From Nitrospirota bacterium (GTDB lineage: Bacteria > Nitrospirota > Thermodesulfovibrionia > Thermodesulfovibrionales > UBA6898), in NCBI GenBank assembly GCA_021825365.1, contig JAKAHR010000008.1, positions 1 to 64,000 on the forward strand: 64,000 bases of DNA, written 5' to 3'. The position numbers were made by a program, and so were the translations under genes. How positions within the stretch are numbered: the stretch's first letter is position 1; every line of letters starts with the position of its first letter. The notes under the pieces are model-generated. The model was not told the DNA's origin. It did no database searches and was given only the letters and a program-made list of their open reading frames with translations. Shown here in pieces: positions 26,271-34,176 of the stretch.

Positions 26271-26299
26271 AATATACATTTCGAACCTGCATTTGTCAA
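26271..26299 (-). promoter_or_regulatory. Sigma-70 promoter for secreted paralogue B
   Basis: On the minus strand: TTGACA (26299-26294), a 17-base spacer and TATATT (26276-26271), about 45 bases before the ATG. An A-tract (AAAAAAAAAC) sits just upstream of the -35 and could act as an UP element. Confidence 0.8.
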
Positions 26300-26328
26300 G
26301 TTTTTTTTTCCTGATACGATGTTACGTG

Positions 26329-26865
26329 TTACTTCACCACCTCCTTTTTTTCTTCCCCCTGCAGATGGCTGTAAACATCACCGTTCTTGCTCCATCTGTC
26401 ATCAAAGGTTTTTATGCTGTCGATCTCATTCAGCTTGTATCGCAGGAACCCCCGAACGATCACCTCCTTTTCATTTTGCTTCTTGACTTCTATTGGCTGA
26501 ACAAACTTGATGATTAACCGGTTCTTTGCCTTTTCGCTTTCCTTGAACTTCGTGACATAGGCATCATAGCTGACTTTCTTCCTGTAGTCAGCGGTCTCCA
26601 GAGCATATGCCTTCTTGTAGTCCTTCGCGACGAGGGCCTTCCAGTAATCATTGTATGCCTTCACCACATCCTTGTTCTTTTCGAGGTTCTCTTTATCGGG
26701 CTGTACCTGCGCAGCTTTCTTTATGTCGAAGTGGATATCATCCTTCGCCTTATCGTCATGAACAGCCGGCTTTCCGCCTGATCCTGCTGCGGGCTTCGTC
26801 TCGGCAGAAAAAGCCGAGCCGACCAACAGCACCGTCATGATCATCACCACTGCCAATCTCAACAT
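26329..26865 (-). CDS. Secreted protein with a possible NTF2-like domain
   Basis: From the ATG at 26865 (GGGAGGCGAGG upstream) the product is 178 residues. It has a signal peptide (MLRLAVVMIMTVLLVGSAFS), a Lys/Gly-rich linker and a helical-then-strand domain. DVVKAYNDYWKALVAKDYKK leads into the domain and VIVRGFLRYKLNEID follows. That order (helix with paired aromatic residues, YALE turn, later strands) resembles the SnoaL/NTF2-like group and is loosely similar to the lipoprotein at 18824. It is highly charged and lysine-rich. Function unknown. Two promoters appear to serve it. Confidence 0.65.
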   Translation of the reverse strand: MLRLAVVMIMTVLLVGSAFSAETKPAAGSGGKPAVHDDKAKDDIHFDIKKAAQVQPDKENLEKNKDVVKAYNDYWKALVAKDYKKAYALETADYRKKVSYDAYVTKFKESEKAKNRLIIKFVQPIEVKKQNEKEVIVRGFLRYKLNEIDSIKTFDDRWSKNGDVYSHLQGEEKKEVVK

Positions 26866-26887
26866 CCTCGCCTCCCAATACTCATCA

Positions 26888-26916
26888 ATTCTCGTCCGTG
26901 GAATTCTCTTTGTCAA
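26888..26916 (-). promoter_or_regulatory. Proximal promoter of the secreted NTF2-like gene
   Basis: On the minus strand: TTGACA (26916-26911), 17 bases, then GAGAAT (26893-26888), about 22 bases before the ATG. Confidence 0.55.
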
Positions 26917-27081
26917 GCATCGCGCAGTCTTTTCAATGCCGGGAAACTGCACAAGGCCGGTGCGGGCAACATCTCCACCGGAGGGTGTTGTGTTGCTGCT
27001 TTCAGCATGTGCTTTGTTACCCAGCCCAATGCGCGTAGGTTTTTCCCCTTTTTTATAAAAAAAACAACTACATGAGCGCTC

Positions 27082-27111
27082 ATTTTATTAGAGTATCCCG
27101 GTATTTGTCAA
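27082..27111 (-). promoter_or_regulatory. Distal promoter upstream of the secreted NTF2-like gene
   Basis: On the minus strand: TTGACA (27111-27106), an 18-base spacer and TAAAAT (27087-27082). The -35 context CTTGACAAATACC is the same as for secreted paralogue A. A transcript from here would have a leader of about 210 bases. Confidence 0.55.
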
Positions 27112-27383
27112 GCATTTTTGAGGACCGGGACTGAAAAATTACCAGATAATTTCGTGTATCTTTTGGTTTCGTAGTTGCAATTACGGTGCCAAAGAAATCA
27201 GGCGACTTGTCCGGCGTCCTCAAACGCTTTTGTGTACCTCCAAAATACCGTGTAACCGTGTTTTTGGTCTCATTTGACGAGACTTAACGCCAAACAGGGA
27301 GCGCCCCAGCCCTTTCCGGAGGCGTCTCACGCATTTGGGGAATTGCTTTCCGAGGCAGGGAAGAACCCCGGACTGTGTTGTTT
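27112..27383. other. Gene-free AT-richer stretch of about 270 bases
   Basis: No ORF of interest and no recognisable RNA. A short GTCTC/GAGAC hairpin lies near 27269-27285. It may contain the end of the deacetylase transcript, but no clear terminator was seen. Confidence 0.4.
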
Positions 27384-28148
27384 TTAAACAGAGCTGTTGA
27401 ATTTTTGAGACAAAACATCATCAAACCCCATCCAGGAAGACATCCGCTCCGCATCATCCGCTCCGGCACAAATAACAAACGCCTCCGCATGGGAGACCTT
27501 GCCGCCGAGAGTAATGGTACGGAACACATTGAGCGCGGCAATGTACTTCAGGTAATCGATGAGTCTCAGTTGTGACTTGTACGCCTTGATCGCCTTTTTC
27601 TTCTTCCTGAACACCGGAGAGATGTCAACAAGCATATGAGGCCTCATCGGCGTCGTAAGTTCATAGAAAGCAACCGCAAGACCGTGCCTGCGTTGCAGCG
27701 CGAGCGCGAGCGCCGCTGCAGTCCGGTGGTCAGGGTTAAGCTCAATGGCCGAAGGGCAATAGAGGGTATCCGGACGGAATTCTTCCACGATCCTTGACAG
27801 TTGTTGACGGGCAGCCTCACGGTTGCCGAAGAGTTCGCGATCAGGGAACCGCAAGAACTCATGCTCGTCTATGCCGAGGATGCGCAGGGCCCGCAGCCCC
27901 TCCTTCTCCCTCATCGCACCATACCTCTCGGGGTCCGAGGCATGCGGGTCCGCCTTTTCGCCCTTTGTAAGGAAGACGACCTTGACCGCCCCACCACTCC
28001 GCAGGAGCAACAATAGCGCCCCTCCGCAGCCGATGGATTCGTCGTCAGGGTGAGGGGCCAGCACCAGCACGCGCCTTCCCGCCGGGGACGACGTAACGTA
28101 CGGGACGATCCTGTCTTCATTCATCAGAACGGTTTCGATGGTATCCAT
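27384..28148 (-). CDS. PIG-L / LmbE-family N-acetylglucosaminyl deacetylase
   Basis: 254 residues from the ATG at 28148 (AAGGA upstream); an ATG at 28163 would add 5 residues. The zinc-binding signature is VLVLAPHPDDESIGCGG, with the His-Pro-Asp-Asp core, and LNPDHRTAAALAL supplies the later His ligand. Family members remove acetyl groups from GlcNAc-containing lipids or glycans. The C-terminal half contains a basic patch (RKKKKAIKAYKSQL) common to the family. It stands alone in a region of secreted and glycan genes and is probably a glycan-modifying deacetylase. Confidence 0.88.
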   Translation of the reverse strand: MDTIETVLMNEDRIVPYVTSSPAGRRVLVLAPHPDDESIGCGGALLLLLRSGGAVKVVFLTKGEKADPHASDPERYGAMREKEGLRALRILGIDEHEFLRFPDRELFGNREAARQQLSRIVEEFRPDTLYCPSAIELNPDHRTAAALALALQRRHGLAVAFYELTTPMRPHMLVDISPVFRKKKKAIKAYKSQLRLIDYLKYIAALNVFRTITLGGKVSHAEAFVICAGADDAERMSSWMGFDDVLSQKFNSSV

Positions 28149-28307
28149 GAGTCCTTGGGTCATAATATCAGACGGGGATAATGCCTGACAATAAGAAGCA
28201 GCTGCCCCGGGGTGAAAGTGACGGTATCCTACAAAAAAATATCTTATAATCAGTCACTTACCATTGGTCATCTTTACAATCCCCCAAAAAAATGTTAAAT
28301 TACCAAG

Positions 28308-28470
28308 TCCCCGCGATGCGGGGCTGTTACCGGGAGAGCACGCTGAGGGTTCAACGCCCGGCAGCAGCAGACAGCGTGTATGGCAGCTGACGGATGGCCG
28401 CCATTTTATGGAGAAATGCAGCCCGACAAGAACCCATGATTGGGTTTATGAAAACGGATATTCAAACAAG
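28308..28470 (+). ncRNA. Possible structured 5' leader RNA
   Basis: Upstream of the secreted protein at 28483 lies a GC-rich, non-coding stretch with several nested complementary arms. CCCCGCGATGCGGGG is a local hairpin near 28311-28325. CACGCTG pairs with CAGCGTG about 35 bases on. CCGGG pairs with CCCGG. AACCCA-TGAT-TGGGTT forms a hairpin near 28435-28450. The flanking sequence is AT-rich. A TATAAT at 28245-28250 could be the -10. It matches no riboswitch class I can recall. Confidence 0.3.
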
Positions 28471-28482
28471 AAGGAGTTTGTT

Positions 28483-29079
28483 ATGAAAAGAAGTCTGATT
28501 CTCTTGGTGTTAGGTGTGATATTGCTTGCAATGCCTTATGCTGCATCGGCAAGCGGAGATGTTATTAACCTTTCAAATTCTCGTCCTACGATTACCAGCG
28601 CCACTACGTTCCAGATTCGCGGCATCTCGGTGGAAGGATGGCCGGGGCTTTACTGGGCTGATTTTGAATGGGACCCGGCGACCCTCTCCTTTGTCCTCGT
28701 GCGTTCCGGCGAAGACGGCAGCACACCCCTGGGCACCTGGAAGATCACCTACATGTATTCCTTCACCAGCATCTTCGACATGGAACTCATACGGAACTCT
28801 GACCATACCTTTAATGTTGAAGTGACTCCGAATGCGGGCGTTCCTTATTTTTATTACGACAGGCTCACTTTTTCCCAGGACGGGAAGACCTTCAAACTGA
28901 CCAGCGGCGGCGCCACTGACGATTCCACGGCGTCCTTTATGCAGACCGGAGGGAGTCCCAGTGGTGAAGTCTCTGTAGGAAATCCCTATGCCGGCATAAT
29001 CAAGAATATCCCGTCGTGGTTTGTCATGAGCAACCCTTTTACTATCACGTACGAAAAGAGGTCGTACTCCCTCAAGTAA
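28483..29079 (+). CDS. Secreted protein of unknown function
   Basis: 198 residues from the ATG at 28483 (AAGGAG upstream); the open frame extends further 5' but the signal peptide MKRSLILLVLGVILLAMPYA fixes the start. The mature protein is strand-rich with many aromatic residues (VEGWPGLYWADFEWDPAT, YFYYDRLTFSQDGKTFKLT) and no cysteine. It could be a beta-sandwich surface protein. No family recognised. It is monocistronic, with a long leader and a strong terminator. Confidence 0.7.
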   Translation: MKRSLILLVLGVILLAMPYAASASGDVINLSNSRPTITSATTFQIRGISVEGWPGLYWADFEWDPATLSFVLVRSGEDGSTPLGTWKITYMYSFTSIFDMELIRNSDHTFNVEVTPNAGVPYFYYDRLTFSQDGKTFKLTSGGATDDSTASFMQTGGSPSGEVSVGNPYAGIIKNIPSWFVMSNPFTITYEKRSYSLK

Positions 29080-29093
29080 GCCTCTTTCTGTAA

Positions 29094-29139
29094 TAGCCAT
29101 AAAAAAGCCCGCAGTCAACTGCGGGCTTTTTTATGGCTA
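29094..29139. terminator. Bidirectional terminator, 22-bp perfect inverted repeat
   Basis: TAGCCATAAAAAAGCCCGCA followed by GT pairs exactly with ACTGCGGGCTTTTTTATGGC followed by TA. The G/C core is flanked by A6 and T6, so it gives a stem plus U-run in both directions. It serves the secreted protein gene and the convergent ABC transporter operon ending at 29175. Confidence 0.9.
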
Positions 29140-29174
29140 CATGTTATGCGCCGCACGAAGGTTTCCCCCTTGCC

Positions 29175-30824
29175 CTACCTCTTGCGGGCAAGAATTACGG
29201 CATGTGTATAGTCGAGCACGCCTTTTTCGATCAGCACCTGCTGGCTCTGCAGGATTGTCCCCATGAGCGCCACGTTCGTCGGGTTGTAATGATCGAGCAT
29301 CCCCACGAGGCGATCCAGGAGAAGGTGATGGAGCGGGCCGCCAAAACGCCTCACTGCAAAAACTTCGAACAGACGTTCAAAGGAAGGCAGTATAAGCTGC
29401 GGGCATACAGCCCCCCCCTGTCCCGCGGGCAAGACTTCGTCAGCCTCATGAGTATCCCGGTCAAACACGGGTCCGGCCCCTTCAGCAATGCGCGCTGCCG
29501 CCAATTTTGCATTCTCCGGCCACCGGAAGCCGGCGGGTCCCACGTACTCCATCGCAATGACGATCCCTCCCGGCCTCAGCCAGCCTCCCACCCTGTCGAG
29601 GAACTGGGCGGGATCGGTGAGCCGATGCATCGTGTCGATGCAGAGAAGCAGATCGTACGAGGAGGCCTGCGGATTTCCCGAGCCCTGCAAAATGCGGGAC
29701 AAGCCTTCCTGGTCCTCGATAACATCAACCGCCTCGCAAATGCCGTACGTCACGAAATTGCCTTCAATACCCTGAAGGCGCCTGCGGATGCTCACCCCCC
29801 GCTTCAGACCGGAGATCTTGAATTCCTTCTTCACGTATGAATAGAAGTCCAGCTCACTATCGCCCGTGATTATGCCCTCGGCATGGGCCATCACCACACG
29901 CGAATCCCACCAGGAATCAAACACCAGGGCAGGCGCAGGACTCGCCTCCTGTGCGGGCGCCTGCTCTTCAGCCGGACCCTGCCGAATCTCCTCCTCCGAC
30001 ACAGTCGGGACATCAGGGATCTCAAAAGAAGACTTCGTCTGTGCCTTCTCCGCAGCATATTCCTCAAATACCGGCGGCAGCGGCTGGCCGCAATGGCGCA
30101 GATATCGGATGACAACGTCGCGCGCCTTCCCCACGGCCATGAGCGTGCCGTTGTCGATCCAGGCCGCCCGGTCACATAGCTTGTCGATGGTTATTACGTC
30201 ATGGCTTACCATGATGATCGTCGCTCCGGATTTCCTGAACTCCGCCATCTTGACGAGACACTTTTCCTGAAAGGCTATGTCGCCTACGGCAAGGGCCTCG
30301 TCCACAAGCAGGATCTCGGGGTCTATATGCACGGCAACAGAAAAGCCGAGCCGCACGTTCATACCCGACGAGTAGGTGCGCAGCGGCTGGTAGATGAAAT
30401 CACCCAGTTCGGAGAAGTCGACGATGCGCTGCATCTTTCCCATCATCTCCTGCCGCGTGTGACCCATGAGGATTCCATTGAGGATGATGTTTTCAACACC
30501 CGAGAGGTCGGGATGAAACCCGGCGCCAAGTTCGAGAAGCGAAGAGATCTTGCCTTTCGTCCGGATAAGCCCCCTGTCCTGCCTGATGACGCCTGCAATA
30601 AGGCTGAGGATCGTGCTCTTGCCCGAGCCGTTTCTGCCGACGATCCCGAAGGTCTCACCTTTTTTAACCTCAAAGGAAACGCCGTTGAGGGCGACGAAGC
30701 GGCCTTTCCTCAGGGACTCGATGTTCCGGTAGAGGTCGAACAGGAAGGCCTTGACCCCGGCCGCCATGTGCCGATAATAGGGATACTCCTTGCAGACGCC
30801 TTCAAACAGTACCGGATAATCCAT
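29175..30824 (-). CDS. Polysaccharide ABC exporter ATPase (Wzt-like) fused to a degenerate methyltransferase domain
   Basis: 549 residues. Residues 1-245 are a Wzt/KpsT/TagH-type ATPase. Walker A is GIVGRNGSGKSTILSLIAG, the signature is YSSGMNVRLGFSVAV, Walker B is ILLVDEALAVGD and the H-loop is VSHDV. A Glu/Pro/Ala linker (about 265-310) leads to a class I methyltransferase-like domain whose later motifs survive (YDLLLCIDTMHRL; GGWLRPGGIVIAMEYVG). The glycine-rich SAM motif I is lost, reading VSIRRRLQGIEG. It powers glycan export with the permease at 30825, whose stop codon is adjacent. A Wzt C-terminal domain normally binds the glycan end group. Confidence 0.88.
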   Translation of the reverse strand: MDYPVLFEGVCKEYPYYRHMAAGVKAFLFDLYRNIESLRKGRFVALNGVSFEVKKGETFGIVGRNGSGKSTILSLIAGVIRQDRGLIRTKGKISSLLELGAGFHPDLSGVENIILNGILMGHTRQEMMGKMQRIVDFSELGDFIYQPLRTYSSGMNVRLGFSVAVHIDPEILLVDEALAVGDIAFQEKCLVKMAEFRKSGATIIMVSHDVITIDKLCDRAAWIDNGTLMAVGKARDVVIRYLRHCGQPLPPVFEEYAAEKAQTKSSFEIPDVPTVSEEEIRQGPAEEQAPAQEASPAPALVFDSWWDSRVVMAHAEGIITGDSELDFYSYVKKEFKISGLKRGVSIRRRLQGIEGNFVTYGICEAVDVIEDQEGLSRILQGSGNPQASSYDLLLCIDTMHRLTDPAQFLDRVGGWLRPGGIVIAMEYVGPAGFRWPENAKLAAARIAEGAGPVFDRDTHEADEVLPAGQGGAVCPQLILPSFERLFEVFAVRRFGGPLHHLLLDRLVGMLDHYNPTNVALMGTILQSQQVLIEKGVLDYTHAVILARKR

Positions 30825-31601
30825 CTAGAGAACCTCGGCGAATCTCCACCTGAGCCTTCTGAAGACGAGGTACCCGGCAGCGAGTATCACCACGGAATAG
30901 GCGGCAGCGACACTGATCGCTCCCGTGTCAAAGATGCCCTTCATGAAGAGCTTCCTCCAGCTCAACATGAGGGCCGACAGGGGATTGAGGAGCAGCAGGT
31001 TCTTGTATTCGGCAGGGACCATGTCCTCAGCGTAGATTATAGGGGTGACATAAAAGATGAGCATCGTGACGATCTGGACGATCCGCTCGACGTCCCTGAA
31101 CAGGAGGTTGATCGCCGAGACCGCCACCGCAATGCCGAAGGTCATCATGAACTGCACGATGAGCAGCAGGGGAATGCCGGGGATCCACCACACGCTTGGC
31201 CGCAAGCCGTAGAAAAAGAGGAATATGACGATCACCGGCACCGACAAGACAAAGTGGAACATGTCGTTCATGACCGTCGCGATGACGAGGGCCTCCCGCC
31301 GGAAATTCACCTTCTTTATGAGCGAGGCGTTGCCCACAAAAACCATGGTGGCGGTATTGACGGAATTGGAAAACCACTGCCAGGGGAAGAGCCCCGCGAT
31401 GAGGAACAGAGTGTAGTTTTCGATTTGGATGCGCATCACGACCTTGAAGGCCACGTAAAAAACGAGGGCAAGGGCGAGGGGGTTGGCAACGGACCACAGA
31501 TACCCGAGAAAACTCCGCTTATAGCGGACCTTGAGCTCCTTCTGCGTCAGAACGACGATGAGATCCGTGTAGTAGCGAAGGCGGTTGCCGCGGGCGATCA
31601 T
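30825..31601 (-). CDS. Polysaccharide ABC exporter permease (Wzm/KpsM-like, ABC-2)
   Basis: 258 residues with six predicted helices. The N-terminal segment LIVVLTQKELKVRYKRSFLG followed by YLWSVANPLALALVFYVAF is the conserved ABC-2 polysaccharide permease entry, with the R-Y-K-x-S cytoplasmic helix. FLIAGLFPWQWFSNSVN is another family motif. It forms the membrane channel for lipid-linked glycan export and precedes its ATPase with no gap. It is downstream of gspD on the same strand, about 80 bases away. Confidence 0.9.
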   Translation of the reverse strand: MIARGNRLRYYTDLIVVLTQKELKVRYKRSFLGYLWSVANPLALALVFYVAFKVVMRIQIENYTLFLIAGLFPWQWFSNSVNTATMVFVGNASLIKKVNFRREALVIATVMNDMFHFVLSVPVIVIFLFFYGLRPSVWWIPGIPLLLIVQFMMTFGIAVAVSAINLLFRDVERIVQIVTMLIFYVTPIIYAEDMVPAEYKNLLLLNPLSALMLSWRKLFMKGIFDTGAISVAAAYSVVILAAGYLVFRRLRWRFAEVL

Positions 31602-31680
31602 CGTGTAGTTTACTGCAAATCAGGAGGCCAAAGCAAAACGCGGGTCGCTCCCACTCCGTCAACCTTCATCACACGGCGGG

Positions 31681-34008
31681 TCAAGGCGCCTTCGGTCCTC
31701 CGTCATTGCCGCTGTTCTCCCCACCCTGTTTCTGTTGGCTTCTTTCCCTGATAAAATCGTCAATCTGTTTGTCCCTGGCGCCGCGCTTGTAACGGTCCAC
31801 ATATTCAGAGGTGACATCCTTCGCCTCCTGCTGATTTCTGACGACGTGCGGGGTCAGAAGGATGATCAGTTCATTTCTGGTGACCTTATCCGACGTATTG
31901 CCGAAGAGGGCCCCAAAGATGGGAATCCTGCTGAGCAGGGGGATGCCGGCAGATGCCTTCGTTGTATCCTCCCGTATCAGCCCCCCGATGATGATCGTCT
32001 CACCGTCGCGCGCAACGAGATTCGAGGTTGCCTCCGTCTTATTAATGGAAACTTCGTCCAGCCCTCCGACCACCACCGCATCTCCTATCGCGGAGATCTC
32101 CTGGGACAGTTCCATGGAGATCAGGCCGCTGTCGTTTACCTGCGGCTTCACCTTAAGGATGATGCCGATATCTTTATACTGGATGGTCGAGGTGGCAACG
32201 ACCGGGATAGCGGTTGCCGTAGTCCCCGTGGTCGTGGCAAGGGGCTGAGAGGAAGTCGAGGTGGCGAGGGGGATCTGCTGGCCGACCTGTATCCTCGCCT
32301 CGCGGTTATCCGCGACCAGAATGTGGGGCGCGGCCACTACCTTAGCCTTCGACCTGTCTTCAAGGGCGGTAAGGACCGCCCGTATGTTTCCCGTCGGATC
32401 ATAGCCTACAAAAGTGAAGCCGCTCGTCGGAATCTTACTGAAGACCGATGTGTTCATCCCAATGTTACTGCTGTTGACGCCGTTGCCCGTGAGATCGATG
32501 TCATTTTTGAAGGGTTTCAACCCCCTAATCTTGACGTCCGTATTCATCGCGTACGAAAGCCCGAAACTCAGATTATCCGTCAGCGTCACCTGAACGATCA
32601 GCCCTTCGATGATCACCTGTCTCGGTGCGATATCGATCTTCTGAATAGTCTGATAGATGATCCCGTAATCTTCCGGTGTCGCGAGGATGATAACAGAGTT
32701 GGTAATCTCGTCGGGAATGATCTTGGTGGACTCCGAAATCAGGGCATCCGTCCCCGCATGTCCCATGGAGACCTGAGGCTGGGACTGCTGTTGCGGTGCA
32801 AGAGGCGGCTGCCCGGCAGCAGCGGGCTTGGCCGGCGTTGCGGCCGGTTTTGCGGCGGTCTGCGCCTTCGCGCCCAGGAAGATCTGCTGGAGCAGGGAGG
32901 CGACATCCTTGGCCTTGCTGTTCTGGACGGCATAAACGAACACCTGCGGTGTCACCTGCTTCAGCTTTTCGCTGTCAAAGACATCCACAAGCTGCAGCAG
33001 CCTTTTGACGTTGGCGTCGGTGTCAGAGATGATGATGTAGTTGCTCTTCGGCACGTCGATAATGACCGCGTTCTTCGACAGGAAAGGCGTAAGGACCCGG
33101 ACCATCTCGGTCGACTGAATATACCTGACCGGCACGACCTGAACGAGCGCCTTCCCGGTGATCTGGACCCTTTCGGGCTCGCGGCCGAGATTCACGGGCG
33201 CGGGCTCCTTCGATATGTCCGCTATCGGGACTATCCGGTATAGGCCGCCCTCCTCCACAATGCCGATCCCGTTGAGCCTCAGGATGACCTCCATCAGGGG
33301 CATAACCTCTTCCCGGGTGACGGGCGCTACGGACCTGAACGTGACGCGGCCCTTGACACTCGGGTCGACGATGTAATTCACCCTGAGGACATCGCCGAAT
33401 ATCGTCTGGATGACGGAATAGACATCAGCATCGTCGAAGTTAAAACTCACATCACCCCGCTTGACCACAGGGGGAGCAGCAGGGGTTGGTCGAGGAACAG
33501 GCTGCTGCACAACAGGCGCAGGCGTTGCTTGAGGCTGAGAGACCAGGGGCACAGGCGTCGTCGGCCGTTGCTGCGCTGGAGGAGGCTGCCCTGCCGGCGT
33601 CTGCGGCTGCACTGCTGAAGGAGTCTGTACTGCCGGCGTCTGTGGCTGCACTGCTGGAGGAGGCTGTACTGCCGGTGTCTGCGGCTGAGCAGCAGGGGGA
33701 ACAGCCTGAGCCCCCGGAGGCGTCGCCATCGGGGCCTGCGGGGCAGGGACAACAGGAGCAGGCGCCGGAGCAGTCTGTTGCGGCGGCGGTACGGGATTGA
33801 CCGGATATTTATATCGCTTCAGGGGCTGCGGCGTCGTGGGCATCTCATCAGACTGCTGGGGCTGGGGCAGGTCCGGACCCGTCGGACTCAGAAGCAGGGC
33901 GACCTCGAAGCTCTCGCTGGTCACACCTGCATAAGCAGGCCATCCGGCGGCCGAAAAAAATACCATACAGCACAAGGCAAACAGAGCCCCGCGCTTATTC
34001 TTATGCAT
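31681..34008 (-). CDS. gspD: Type II secretion secretin GspD with a Pro/Gln-rich insert
   Basis: 775 residues. Order: signal peptide (1-27), a low-complexity Pro/Ala/Gln region (about 50-180), N0 (about 184-255, VSFNFDDADVYSVIQTIFGD), N1/N2 domains (about 270-470) with a second Ala/Pro/Gln insert, and the secretin core (about 480-740). The core includes VVAAPHILVADNREARIQVG and VARDGETIIIGGLIREDTTK. The C-terminus is hydrophilic, not a clear S-domain. It forms the outer-membrane channel for the T2SS whose other genes lie at 5-13 kb. PilQ is unlikely because no AMIN domain is seen. Confidence 0.9.
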   Translation of the reverse strand: MHKNKRGALFALCCMVFFSAAGWPAYAGVTSESFEVALLLSPTGPDLPQPQQSDEMPTTPQPLKRYKYPVNPVPPPQQTAPAPAPVVPAPQAPMATPPGAQAVPPAAQPQTPAVQPPPAVQPQTPAVQTPSAVQPQTPAGQPPPAQQRPTTPVPLVSQPQATPAPVVQQPVPRPTPAAPPVVKRGDVSFNFDDADVYSVIQTIFGDVLRVNYIVDPSVKGRVTFRSVAPVTREEVMPLMEVILRLNGIGIVEEGGLYRIVPIADISKEPAPVNLGREPERVQITGKALVQVVPVRYIQSTEMVRVLTPFLSKNAVIIDVPKSNYIIISDTDANVKRLLQLVDVFDSEKLKQVTPQVFVYAVQNSKAKDVASLLQQIFLGAKAQTAAKPAATPAKPAAAGQPPLAPQQQSQPQVSMGHAGTDALISESTKIIPDEITNSVIILATPEDYGIIYQTIQKIDIAPRQVIIEGLIVQVTLTDNLSFGLSYAMNTDVKIRGLKPFKNDIDLTGNGVNSSNIGMNTSVFSKIPTSGFTFVGYDPTGNIRAVLTALEDRSKAKVVAAPHILVADNREARIQVGQQIPLATSTSSQPLATTTGTTATAIPVVATSTIQYKDIGIILKVKPQVNDSGLISMELSQEISAIGDAVVVGGLDEVSINKTEATSNLVARDGETIIIGGLIREDTTKASAGIPLLSRIPIFGALFGNTSDKVTRNELIILLTPHVVRNQQEAKDVTSEYVDRYKRGARDKQIDDFIRERSQQKQGGENSGNDGGPKAP
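33573..33689 (-). repeat. 13-residue tandem repeat in GspD (39-base period, 3 copies)
   Basis: Three consecutive units of the form PQTPAVQPPPAVQ, with variants PQTPAVQTPSAVQ and PQTPAGQPPPAQQ, are encoded with a 39-base period. The plus-strand markers CTGCCGGCGT lie at 33591, 33630 and 33669. The boundaries are approximate. Confidence 0.75.
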
Positions 34009-34037
34009 GGAAACACCTCATGATACTAGGGTAATTT

Positions 34038-34066
34038 AAGATATAGCATTTGTATATCCATGTCAA
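34038..34066 (-). promoter_or_regulatory. Putative sigma-70 promoter of gspD
   Basis: On the minus strand: TTGACA (34066-34061), 17 bases, then TATCTT (34043-34038); TATATC with a 15-base spacer is an alternative. It lies about 30 bases before the ATG. Confidence 0.6.
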
Positions 34067-34176
34067 GAATAGCTGAAAAGTCAAGGCACAGAAGTGCCCA
34101 AAGCACACTTCCCAGGGCCGGCCACCTCAAATGCCTTCAGCCCGGCCCGAGAGGCTATAATAGTACCGACCACGAT

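Noticed and set aside
30201-31751. 516-residue plus-strand open frame opposite the ABC exporter genes
   Set aside because: It is antisense to two clearly conserved genes (Wzt- and Wzm-like), is very rich in Asp/His/Arg/Glu without domain signatures, and looks like a shadow frame of GC-rich coding DNA. The same applies to 4093-5160 and 31735-33243.
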